NCBI RefSeq assembly: GCF_026016325.1 | Contig: NZ_CP087203.1 | Span: 5,084,001-5,148,000 of the forward strand | DNA: 64,000 bases | Origin: Pseudomonas sp. B21-056 | Lineage (GTDB): Bacteria > Pseudomonadota > Gammaproteobacteria > Pseudomonadales > Pseudomonadaceae | Direction: 5' to 3' | In this document: piece by piece, positions 18,072-26,745 of the stretch | Layout of the letters: each line of letters begins with the position of its first letter | Numbering within the stretch: the stretch's first letter is position 1 | Notes under the pieces: generated by a model | The model's input: the letters and a program-made list of their open reading frames with translations, nothing else | What the model was told of the DNA's origin: nothing | The model's database searches: none | Made by a program: the position numbers and the translations under genes

Positions 18072-18160
18072 TGTGGGAGCGAGCTTGCTCGCGATGGCGG
18101 TATGTCAGTTGAAAAGGCGCTGACTGATACTCCGCCATCGCGAGCAAGCTCGCTCCCACA
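18072..18160. repeat. REP doublet, family R1 variant
   Basis: Two inverted copies have GAGCTTGCTC in place of GAGCCTGCTC in the R1 core. They lie between the NUDIX operon and the HD-GYP-like gene. Confidence 0.9.
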
Positions 18161-18190
18161 ATTGATCCTGTTTCGTCAGTCAGACTCCCG

Positions 18191-19558
18191 TCACCCCAAC
18201 ATCGGCTTCGGCGCCGAAGGATCCAGCTCTTCCTCGGGGATCTTGACGAACACGCTGTACCGGGCCCCTTCCATCGCTTCGAAGGCGATGAGTTTCTCCA
18301 CCAACGGCGCGCTCAACACTTTGCCGGCATTGAGCAACAGCATGCCGTTGTCGGCGTTGAGGTTGCGGGCCAGGAGCATGCCGGCCGCCAGTTCGCGGGT
18401 GGTCATGACCTTCACCGTCGGGTCGGACAGAGTCACGTCTTCCAGGTACTCGGCACAGGCCTTGATGAAGTCCTCCACCATGTCCGGGTCGTACAGCTTG
18501 CCGGCGTACTTGCGGATGTAGACCAGCGCTTCGTCGCTGTTCATCTGCCGCTCGAGAATCAACCCGCGCTGCAACTCGATGAAGTCCACCGCCAGCTTCA
18601 ACAGCCTGGAACCGAACGGAATCGCCTCGCCCTTGAGATGATCGGGGAAACCACTGCCGTCCCAACGCTCCTGGTGATGAAGAATGATGCGCGCCGCGTC
18701 CTTCATCGGGTCCAGGGTCATCAGCAGCGATTCGCTCTGCTTCGGATAGGAGCGATACAGGTCGAGTTCATGGTGATGCAGCATGTCGGCCGGCGTGATC
18801 ATCATGTTATCGGTCCAGCTCAGCTTGCCGATGTTGTAGAGCGCGGCGGCCATGGTCAGGTCGCGGTCGGTGGACTCGTCGAGGAAGTGCAGCCGACTGT
18901 AGACCCGGATCAGCTCGATGATCTGCCGGTTGGTCTGCTTGGCCTTGGGCAGGCGCAGGTTGGCGATCAGCGAGAATACCTCGGTGCCGGTCACGTAGCT
19001 GCGCTTGAGCTCTTCATAGGCCAGGTCGAGCATGTCGGCGGTCTGCTGCAGCTCGGAAGTTCGCGACGCCACGCGCTTTTCCAGGGTGGCATTGAGGGTC
19101 TTGAGCTGCTGGTTCTGCTCGCGGTTCAGCGCTTCGAGGCGCTGGCGTTCGCTTTCGGAATGCTGATGGGCCAGCGCCTGGCGCAGGGCCTGCACCAACT
19201 CATCATCGTTCCAGGGCTTGCTGAGGTAGCGATAGAGCTGCCCCTCGTTGATGGCCTTGGTCATCATGTCCACATCGGCGTAACCGGTGAGCAGGATGCG
19301 CAGGGTCGACGGATAGAGCTTGCGGATCTGGGCCAGCAGCGTCGCACCGTCCATGTTGGGCATCCGCGCGTCGGTCATCACCAGATCGACCGGCCGCTCC
19401 TTGAGGATTTCCAGGGCCTTGGCGCCGCTGTCGGCCAGCAGGATTTCATACGGCTGGCTGCGCAATAACCGACGCAGGCTATTGAGAATCGACTCTTCGT
19501 CATCGACCAACAGCACCGTCGGCTTCGTAACCGGAACGTCCGGCGATTGATCTTCCAT
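18191..19558 (-). CDS. Receiver protein with degenerate HD-GYP domain
   Basis: This is a 455-residue protein. The N-terminal receiver (residues 13-130) has phosphoacceptor D63 (MTDARMP) and K114 in YLSKPW. A coiled coil (135-185) follows, then an HD-GYP-like domain (about 195-390). That domain keeps HHQERWDGSGFP and the following GEAIPFGSRLL, but the metal-binding HD dyad is replaced by YN (ALYNIGKL, 241-242) and the first conserved His is not evident. Cyclic-di-GMP hydrolysis is therefore unlikely. A role as a phosphorylation-dependent binder or scaffold is inference. It is divergent from the cyclase/phosphodiesterase operon across 229 bp. Confidence 0.88.
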   Translation of the reverse strand: MEDQSPDVPVTKPTVLLVDDEESILNSLRRLLRSQPYEILLADSGAKALEILKERPVDLVMTDARMPNMDGATLLAQIRKLYPSTLRILLTGYADVDMMTKAINEGQLYRYLSKPWNDDELVQALRQALAHQHSESERQRLEALNREQNQQLKTLNATLEKRVASRTSELQQTADMLDLAYEELKRSYVTGTEVFSLIANLRLPKAKQTNRQIIELIRVYSRLHFLDESTDRDLTMAAALYNIGKLSWTDNMMITPADMLHHHELDLYRSYPKQSESLLMTLDPMKDAARIILHHQERWDGSGFPDHLKGEAIPFGSRLLKLAVDFIELQRGLILERQMNSDEALVYIRKYAGKLYDPDMVEDFIKACAEYLEDVTLSDPTVKVMTTRELAAGMLLARNLNADNGMLLLNAGKVLSAPLVEKLIAFEAMEGARYSVFVKIPEEELDPSAPKPMLG

Positions 19559-19787
19559 TACTACCCCCTCCTATAAGACGACAACCGTTCTACCTTACCC
19601 CCAAATGACAGGCTAGTAGATTGCATAAATTTAGGCACGATTTGCCATCACTGAACGAGCGCATCCCGATCAGGCGACTATGCTGTACCCCATGAAGGGC
19701 CAAGTACAGGCCAGAATACTCATGCCAGCGAAAGGGATATCAGATGTACCCACGGTTCTGTAGTCAGCATCACCTTGGTGCACGGCC

Positions 19788-22079
19788 ATGAGCCTGCCGT
19801 CGGAAAGAGCCAATCGGCGGATCCTGATCGTCGACGACACCCTGACGATTCATGAGGATTTTCGGAAGATCCTCAGTCCCCAGGCATCTGTCGAAGACAA
19901 CCTGAGCAGTGCCGAAGAGGCCCTGTTCGGCGCGCCGGTCGCGGTCGCTACCCAGAGTTTCGTGCTCGATTCAGCCTTCCAGGGCATGGAAGCCCTGAAC
20001 AAGGTCGAGACAGCGCTGGCCCAGGGGCTGCCCTATGCCATGGCCTTCATCGACATGCGCATGCCCCCTGGCTGGGATGGCCTGGAAACCATCGAACGGC
20101 TGTGGCGCGCCGACCCCAAGCTGCAAGTCGCGCTGTGCACCGCTTACTCGGATTATTCCTGGGAAGACATCGCCGACCGCCTCGAACTGGGCGACCGCCT
20201 GCTCATCCTGAAAAAACCCTTCGACGCCATCGAGATTCGCCAGATGGCCAGCACCCTGACCGTCAAATGGCAGATGACCGAAGACGCGGCGCTGAAGATG
20301 GACATGCTCGAACAGGCGGTGGAGGAACGCACCCGGGAGCTGGCCGACGCCAACATCATCGTGCAGAACAGCCCGACCATCCTCTATCGATTGCGCGGTG
20401 AACCGCCGTTCCCGTTGATGTACATCTCCCACAACATCACCAAGTTCGGCCATGTCGCGGCGCAACTGGTCAACTCACCGGACTGGGCGCAAGCGCTGAT
20501 CCACCCCGACGACCAGTCCAAGATCGACCAGGCCATGGTTCGCGTGCTGGATCGCGATATGGCGGGGGCGTCCATCGAGTTCCGCATGCGCACCGGCGAC
20601 GGCGCATTCCGCTGGGTGGAAAACCGCTATATTCCGGTGCGCAATGAACAGGGCCAGCTACTGGAAGTGGAAGGCATCATCCTCGATATCACCGAGCGCA
20701 AGCTGGCCGAGGAAAAGATCGCCCTGCTGGCCCGTACCGACGGCCTCACCGGGTTGGCCAACCGCGCCACCGTGATCGAGCGCCTGCACCAGGCCTTCGC
20801 CGCGGCTCGCCGGGGGGCGGCGCCGTTTGCGATGTTTTACCTGGACCTGGACCATTTCAAGCGGATCAACGACACCCTGGGCCATCCCATCGGCGACCTG
20901 TTGTTGCAGGAAGTCGCCGCACGCATCAAGGGCTGCACCCGGGAAAACGACGTGGTCGCGCGCCTGGGCGGTGATGAGTTCGCCATCCTGCAACTGGATG
21001 TCCACGAACCGACCCAGTGCGCGGCCCTGGCGGCCAAGATCCGCGATACGCTGGTGGCGCCCTACTCCCTGGACGGCAACGACGTGCGGATCTCCGTGAG
21101 TATCGGCATCAGCCTGTACACCCCACAAAGTCCGAGCGCCGACAGCCTGATGGCGCAGTCCGACATGGCCCTGTACCGCTCCAAGGAAAAGGGCCGCAAC
21201 CAGTACCACTTCCATAACGAGGAGATCAACCAGGAGGTGACCGACCGGGTCGCCCTGACCAACGACCTGCGCCAGGCCATCGAGAACCACGAGCTGCACC
21301 TGCATTACCTGCCGGAAGTCGACCTCGGCACCGGCAAGATCCTGGGCATGGGCGTGCAGGTGCGCTGGAAGCACCCCGAGCGGGGCTGGCTGGAGCCGTC
21401 GGTGTTCATGCCGGCGGCCGAAAAGACCGGGCTCATCATTGCCCTCGGACACTGGGTGCTGGACCAGGCCTGCCAACAGATGCGCCAGTGGCGCGACCAG
21501 GGCATGGCGCCCCCGGTGATTGCCATCGACCTGTCCCTGACCCAGCTCAAGACCGGGCCGGAATTGATCTACGATGTTCTGCGCACCACGGCCCGCTGGG
21601 AGCTGGCCCCCTGGGACCTGCGCTTCGACGTCACCGAAGCCACCCTCGCCCAGACCAAATGGACCCACAACGACGTACTGCCGCGCCTGTGTGAATTGGG
21701 GGTACAGGTGGCCATCGATGATTTCGGTACCGAGTATTCCTCGTTCGACTACCTCAAGACCTATCGGGTCAACCACCTCAAGCTCGCCCAACGCCTGCTT
21801 GACAGCGCCAACGACGACCCCGACAACGCCATGACCCTGCGGGCGATCATCAATTTTGCCCGGGACGTGGGCATCGGCATCATCGCCGAAGGCGTCGAGA
21901 CCCAGGAACAACGCACCACATTGATGTCCACCGGCGGAGCGATGCAGGCCCAGGGGCATTATTTCAGCACGGTGGTGGACAGCGGCCAGGCCGCCGAACT
22001 GCTCAAGGCCGGTACCATCGTTCCCACGGTGGACCACTGGACCCGGCCGGCGAGCCAGCTATCGGAGAGCAACCCATGA
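19788..22079 (+). CDS. Receiver-PAS-GGDEF-(degenerate EAL) diguanylate cyclase
   Basis: This is a 763-residue cytoplasmic protein. The extended receiver (1-150) has acidic D16-D17, phosphoacceptor D89 (FIDMRMP) and K142-K143 before PF, with about 25 extra residues after the first helix. A coiled coil, a PAS domain (about 190-305) and a GGDEF domain (intact GGDEF 394-398, inhibitory RxxD 385-388) follow. In the EAL domain the signature is GVQ (522-524) instead of EAL, and the KID Asp is Ala, so phosphodiesterase activity is unlikely. The predicted net activity is c-di-GMP synthesis. It is the first gene of a five-gene operon and overlaps the next by ATGA. Confidence 0.92.
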   Translation: MSLPSERANRRILIVDDTLTIHEDFRKILSPQASVEDNLSSAEEALFGAPVAVATQSFVLDSAFQGMEALNKVETALAQGLPYAMAFIDMRMPPGWDGLETIERLWRADPKLQVALCTAYSDYSWEDIADRLELGDRLLILKKPFDAIEIRQMASTLTVKWQMTEDAALKMDMLEQAVEERTRELADANIIVQNSPTILYRLRGEPPFPLMYISHNITKFGHVAAQLVNSPDWAQALIHPDDQSKIDQAMVRVLDRDMAGASIEFRMRTGDGAFRWVENRYIPVRNEQGQLLEVEGIILDITERKLAEEKIALLARTDGLTGLANRATVIERLHQAFAAARRGAAPFAMFYLDLDHFKRINDTLGHPIGDLLLQEVAARIKGCTRENDVVARLGGDEFAILQLDVHEPTQCAALAAKIRDTLVAPYSLDGNDVRISVSIGISLYTPQSPSADSLMAQSDMALYRSKEKGRNQYHFHNEEINQEVTDRVALTNDLRQAIENHELHLHYLPEVDLGTGKILGMGVQVRWKHPERGWLEPSVFMPAAEKTGLIIALGHWVLDQACQQMRQWRDQGMAPPVIAIDLSLTQLKTGPELIYDVLRTTARWELAPWDLRFDVTEATLAQTKWTHNDVLPRLCELGVQVAIDDFGTEYSSFDYLKTYRVNHLKLAQRLLDSANDDPDNAMTLRAIINFARDVGIGIIAEGVETQEQRTTLMSTGGAMQAQGHYFSTVVDSGQAAELLKAGTIVPTVDHWTRPASQLSESNP

Positions 22080-23950
22080 ACCCCATGTCGGTACCTGCCA
22101 ACCGGCGGATCCTGGTGGTGGACGACACACCGGCCATCCATCAGGACTTCCGCAAGATCCTCAGCCCCGGCAACGGCAGCGACGATTCGCTGGACGACAC
22201 CGAGAGCCTGTTGTTCGGAACGCCCCAGGTCAACCGACTGCAATTTCAGATCGACTCGGCCTATCAGGGCGAAGAAGCCCTGGAACTGGTCAAGCGCGCC
22301 CAGGCCGAAGGCCAGCCCTACGCGCTGGTGTTCGCCGACATGCGCATGCCGCCGGGCTGGGACGGCCTGCAGACCATCGAGCGCTTGTGGCAAGCCGACC
22401 CGCGCCTGCAGATCGCCCTGTGCACGGCGTTCTCGGATTACACCTGGGAAACCATGTCCGAACGCATCGAGTTCGACGATCAACTGCTGATCCTGAAAAA
22501 ACCCTTCGACACCCTGGAAATCCGCCAGATGGCCAGCGCCATGACCTGGAAATGGCAACTGGCCCAGGATGCGGCGAGAAAAATGCGCAGCCTGGAGCGC
22601 ACGATCGAGGAACGGGTCCAGGAATTGCTCAAGGTGTCCCACCTGCTGCAATACGACGTACTCACCGAACTGCCCAACAGCATGCTGCTCGGCGATCGCC
22701 TGACCCAGGCCATGGCCCAGTGCCGGCGCCATGACCGGCAACTGGCGGTGATGTTCATCGGCCTGGATCGCTTCAAGCGCGTCAACAATGCCCTCGGCCA
22801 TCCGGTGGGCGATGAGATGCTCAAGCGCGTGGCACGCACCCTGGCGACGGTGGTGCGTGAATCCGACTCGGTGTTTCGCTACGGTTCCGATGAGTTCGTG
22901 GTGGTGCTGGGAGACATCACCGACCCGCAGCAGATCAAGGGCGTGGCGGAAAAACTGCTGGCGGCCATCAATACGCCCCAACCCATCGACGGCCATGACC
23001 TGAGCGTCACCGCGAGCCTGGGGGTCAGCGTGTATCCGGCCGACGGTTTCGATGCCGTAGCGCTGATCAAAAAAGCCGAGACGGCGATGCGCAACGTCAA
23101 GGAAACCGGCCCCAACGACTACCGCTTTTTCACCGAAGACATGAACCGCCGGGCCCGACAGCAACAGACCATCGAGTCCGGTTTGCGCCTGGCCCTGCAA
23201 CGCAAGGAATTCGTGCTGCATTACCAGCCCAAGCTGGACCTGCGCAGCGGCAAGGTGGTCGGCGCCGAGGCGCTGGTGCGCTGGAACCGGCCAGGTCACG
23301 GGATGGTTCCTCCGTCGGATTTCATCCCGGTGGCCGAGGACAGCGGGCTGATCGTGCCATTGAGCCAGTGGGTGCTCCAGGAAGCCTGCCAGCAGGCCTG
23401 CACCTGGCAAGCCCAGGGCATGCGGCCGCTGTACCTGTCGGTCAACGTCTCGGCCATCGACTTTCGCCAGCGCGGATTCGTCGAAGGCATCGCCCGCACC
23501 CTCAAGGAAACCGGACTCAGCCCGACACAGTTGGAACTGGAGATTACCGAAAGTGTGCTGATGCAGAACATCGATACCACCGTCGCGATTCTCAGGGCCA
23601 TCAAGCAACAGGGGATCCGGCTGGCCATCGACGATTTCGGCACTGGCTATTCGAGCCTGAGCTACCTGCAGAAATTCCCGGTGGATGTGCTGAAGATCGA
23701 CCAGTCGTTTGTCGGCGACCTGAGCATTGATAGCAACGACGCCAAGCTGGTGAGCACCATCATCAACCTCGGCAAGGGCCTGAACCTGCACATCATCGCC
23801 GAAGGTGTGGAAACCCTCGAGCAACTGGAATTTCTCAAGCGCCACCAGTGCGAGGAGGCCCAGGGGTACTACTTCAGCAAGGCAGTGGAGCCACATGCCT
23901 TTGTCCAGTGGATGGCCGAGTGGGAACGACGTCCGAATCCGTTTTCGTGA
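22076..23950 (+). CDS. Receiver-(degenerate GGDEF)-EAL phosphodiesterase
   Basis: This is a 624-residue protein. Its receiver (1-150) is closely similar to that of the preceding protein, with phosphoacceptor D88. The GGDEF domain is altered at two catalytic points: GSDEF (270-274), and FIGLDRF where a metal-binding Asp is Gly229. The EAL domain is complete: EAL 398-400, ELEITES, DDFGTGYSS, LKIDQSF and AEGVET. The predicted net activity is c-di-GMP hydrolysis, the opposite of its neighbour. The start overlaps the previous stop by four bases. A 36-bp gap separates it from the peroxidase gene. Confidence 0.92.
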   Translation: MNPMSVPANRRILVVDDTPAIHQDFRKILSPGNGSDDSLDDTESLLFGTPQVNRLQFQIDSAYQGEEALELVKRAQAEGQPYALVFADMRMPPGWDGLQTIERLWQADPRLQIALCTAFSDYTWETMSERIEFDDQLLILKKPFDTLEIRQMASAMTWKWQLAQDAARKMRSLERTIEERVQELLKVSHLLQYDVLTELPNSMLLGDRLTQAMAQCRRHDRQLAVMFIGLDRFKRVNNALGHPVGDEMLKRVARTLATVVRESDSVFRYGSDEFVVVLGDITDPQQIKGVAEKLLAAINTPQPIDGHDLSVTASLGVSVYPADGFDAVALIKKAETAMRNVKETGPNDYRFFTEDMNRRARQQQTIESGLRLALQRKEFVLHYQPKLDLRSGKVVGAEALVRWNRPGHGMVPPSDFIPVAEDSGLIVPLSQWVLQEACQQACTWQAQGMRPLYLSVNVSAIDFRQRGFVEGIARTLKETGLSPTQLELEITESVLMQNIDTTVAILRAIKQQGIRLAIDDFGTGYSSLSYLQKFPVDVLKIDQSFVGDLSIDSNDAKLVSTIINLGKGLNLHIIAEGVETLEQLEFLKRHQCEEAQGYYFSKAVEPHAFVQWMAEWERRPNPFS

Positions 23951-23986
23951 AACACCCATCAACCAAGAGATTCAAGGAAGCATCCG

Positions 23987-24946
23987 ATGGCGTCATCTGG
24001 ACTGTTATTCGCTCTCGGCCTGCTCATGGGCTTAGGCGTGACCGCTCACGCCGCACCACTGGACGAGCCGCTCAAACCGCTGCCCCCCGCTCCGAACCTG
24101 GACCCCAAGCGTGTCCAGTTGGGCCAGCGACTGTTCTTTGACCCACGGCTGTCGGTCAACAACACCCTGTCCTGCGCCAGTTGCCATCGACTGGACAAGG
24201 GCGGCGCCGACGACAAAGCACTTTCCCTGGGCTTCGACGGCAAACCGGTGGCGGTCAACACGCCCACCGTGTTCAACGCCAGCCTGAACTTCCACCAGTT
24301 CTGGGACGGTCGCGTCGACACCCTCGAAGAACAGGTGCATGCCGTGGTGACCAGCCCCACGGAAATGGGCAACACCTGGGAGTCGGTGGTCAAGCGCATC
24401 GCCGATGATCCGGGCTATGCCAAGGACTTTGCCAGTGCCTACCCCGACGGCGTCACCCAGCCCAATATCCAGGGTGCCCTGGCCGATTTCGAGCGCACCC
24501 TGCTGACGCCCAACTCGCGCTTCGACCAATATCTGCTGGGCAATACCGACATCCTCACGCCCCGGGAAAAGTTCGGTTACCAGCGTTTCAAGGAGTACGG
24601 CTGCATTGCTTGCCACCAGGGCGTGAACATCGGCGGCAACATGTTCCAGAAGTTCGGCGTCATGGGTGATTACATCGCGGACCGGGGCAACCCCACCCCG
24701 GCCGACGAAGGCCGCTTCAATATCACCGGCGATGAGTCCGACCGCCAGGTCTTCAAGGTACCCAGCCTACGCAACGTGGCCGTGACCGCGCCCTATTTCC
24801 ATAGCGGCTCCGCCCCCACCCTGGAGCGTGCGGTGGAAGTGATGTTCAAGTACCAGTTGGGCCGTGAACCCGTGAAGAACGATACAGAGCTGATCGTCGA
24901 ATTCCTCAAGACCCTGACCGGCGAATGGGAGGGCAAGCCACTATGA
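23987..24946 (+). CDS. Periplasmic di-haem cytochrome c peroxidase (CCP/MauG family)
   Basis: This 319-residue exported protein has a signal peptide (1-22, ending AHA) and two haem c sites, CASCH (63-67) and CIACH (206-210). CCP-family stretches include LGQRLFFDPRLS, WDGRVDTLEEQ and PSLRNVAVTAPYFHSG. The length fits bacterial CCPs. These enzymes reduce H2O2 in the periplasm with electrons from small redox proteins. AAGGA precedes the ATG. Its stop overlaps the ATG of the membrane kinase, so it is embedded in a signalling operon. A sensory or signal-shaping role is inference; detoxification is the alternative. Confidence 0.93.
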   Translation: MASSGLLFALGLLMGLGVTAHAAPLDEPLKPLPPAPNLDPKRVQLGQRLFFDPRLSVNNTLSCASCHRLDKGGADDKALSLGFDGKPVAVNTPTVFNASLNFHQFWDGRVDTLEEQVHAVVTSPTEMGNTWESVVKRIADDPGYAKDFASAYPDGVTQPNIQGALADFERTLLTPNSRFDQYLLGNTDILTPREKFGYQRFKEYGCIACHQGVNIGGNMFQKFGVMGDYIADRGNPTPADEGRFNITGDESDRQVFKVPSLRNVAVTAPYFHSGSAPTLERAVEVMFKYQLGREPVKNDTELIVEFLKTLTGEWEGKPL

Positions 24947-26745
24947 AGGCCCTTCGCCGCTTCGGCCTGTTCTTCATCGGCGCACTGCTCGCCTCGGTCC
25001 TGCTGTTCATGTACGTCAACTCGAGCGCACAGCAGGCGGCCTCGTACATTGAGTCCCGGGACCTGATCCGCCTGCTCAAGCAGCAGGACGCCATCTGGGA
25101 CAACGAAGTGCTCAAGTCCCGGGTCGCCCTGAGCCACAACTACGACCCGCTGGTTTCCCCGCTGCACGAAATGACGCGCCTGTGGCAACGCCTCGACGCC
25201 ATTGAATCGGAACAGGGACGCCACGGGCCCTCGCTCTGGGAAACCCAGCGCGACGAGTACCTCAAGGCAATCAAGGAAAAGACCCGCCTGGTGGAACAGT
25301 TCAAGTCCCACAACTCGGTGCTGCGCAACTCCCTGGCGTTCCTGCCCACCGCCGAGGACGACATCCAGGCCGAGTTCGCCCAACTGCCCGACGACGACAA
25401 ACTGCAGTTGCAAAGTGTCGCCATCGACACCTACGACCTGTTGCTCAGCAGCATGGAGTTCTCGCTGCTCACCACCCGTGAAATTGCCGCCGAGGTGCTG
25501 CTTGGCCTGAATCGCCTCGATGTCAACAAGGAGCGCCTACCGGTAGGCCTGCATGACTCCATCGACATCCTGAGCCGGCACATCGCCCTGATCCTGCGCG
25601 AACAACCGCGGGTCAATGAGTTGCTGGAAGGCATCGAAGCCGTTCCCGTCTCGGATCATCTGGACGCCATCACCAACCTGCTCGAGAAGGACCAGGAAAT
25701 AGCCGCCAGCAAGTACCAGCGCAATCACGTGTATCTGCTGGTGTTCGCCACCCTCCTGGTGTTGATCCTGATCTGGCTGGCCGTCCGGCTGGTGCGCAGC
25801 TTCGCCGAGATCAAGCACGTCAACAAAGCCCTGCAAACCGCCAACGACGAACTGGAACAACGGGTCGAGGAACGCACCCGCCAGCTCAAGGATACCCAGA
25901 GCGAACTGATGGACACCGCCCGCCAGGCCGGCATGGCGGAAATCGCCACCAACGTGCTGCACAACGTCGGCAACGTGCTCAACAGCGTGAACATTTCCGC
26001 CGACCTGGTCAGCCGCAAGCTGCGCAGCAGCAAGGCCCAGGGGTTGGGCAAGGCGATGAGCCTGATCAACGATCACCCCCATGACCTGGGGCATTTCCTC
26101 ACCGAAGACGAGAAAGGCAAGCTGCTACCCGGCTACCTCAATCAACTGGTGGAAGCGATGACGGTCGAACAGCAGAGCCTGATCGACGAGTTGGCCCAGT
26201 TGAGCAAGAGCGTGGACCACATCAAGGACATCGTTTCCACGCAGCAATCCTACGCCGGCGCCAACAGCCTGATGGAGCCCCTGATGGTCAGCGAACTGCT
26301 CGAGGACGCGCTGCGCATGAACTCCGGAGCCCTGACCCGGCACCATGTGACGGTGATCAAGGAGTACGGCAACGTGCCGCGAATCATGGGCGACAAACAC
26401 CGCTTGCTGCTGATCCTGATCAACCTGATCAGCAACGCCAAATACGCCATGGCCGGGGTTTCGAATCATGCGCGGAACATGACCCTGAGCGCGGCGGTCG
26501 TAAATGACGAGACCTTGCAGATCAGTGTCAAGGACGAAGGTGAAGGTATTCCGGAAGAAAACATGACACGAATCTTTGCCCACGGTTTTACTACACGCAA
26601 GGAAGGCCACGGGTTCGGCCTGCACAGCTGTGCAACGGCCGCCATCGAAATGAACGGCCGCCTCACCGCCCACAGTGAGGGGCCAGGCAAGGGGGCGACG
26701 TTCGTACTGCACGTTCCCCTGAAACTCGCGGAAGATGATTCATGA
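24943..26745 (+). CDS. Membrane sensor histidine kinase with helical periplasmic domain
   Basis: This is a 600-residue kinase. TM1 is at 8-26, a mostly helical periplasmic region (27-262) resembles DAHL-type sensors, and TM2 is at 263-284. A coiled coil follows, then a dimerisation domain with the unusual H-box TNVLHNVGNVLNSVN (His340). The ATPase domain has NLISNAKYAM, DEGEGIPEENM and GHGFGLHSC. The start at 24943 gives an ATGA overlap with the peroxidase stop; a longer frame from 24925 would run inside the peroxidase. It probably phosphorylates one or more of the receivers in this locus. Its ligand is unknown. Confidence 0.9.
   Translation: MKALRRFGLFFIGALLASVLLFMYVNSSAQQAASYIESRDLIRLLKQQDAIWDNEVLKSRVALSHNYDPLVSPLHEMTRLWQRLDAIESEQGRHGPSLWETQRDEYLKAIKEKTRLVEQFKSHNSVLRNSLAFLPTAEDDIQAEFAQLPDDDKLQLQSVAIDTYDLLLSSMEFSLLTTREIAAEVLLGLNRLDVNKERLPVGLHDSIDILSRHIALILREQPRVNELLEGIEAVPVSDHLDAITNLLEKDQEIAASKYQRNHVYLLVFATLLVLILIWLAVRLVRSFAEIKHVNKALQTANDELEQRVEERTRQLKDTQSELMDTARQAGMAEIATNVLHNVGNVLNSVNISADLVSRKLRSSKAQGLGKAMSLINDHPHDLGHFLTEDEKGKLLPGYLNQLVEAMTVEQQSLIDELAQLSKSVDHIKDIVSTQQSYAGANSLMEPLMVSELLEDALRMNSGALTRHHVTVIKEYGNVPRIMGDKHRLLLILINLISNAKYAMAGVSNHARNMTLSAAVVNDETLQISVKDEGEGIPEENMTRIFAHGFTTRKEGHGFGLHSCATAAIEMNGRLTAHSEGPGKGATFVLHVPLKLAEDDS

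Noticed and set aside
21959..23962. 667-residue minus-strand open frame opposite the EAL phosphodiesterase
   Set aside because: It is antisense to a gene with complete catalytic motifs; composition is typical of shadow frames. The same applies to 20658-22037 and 26466-28058.
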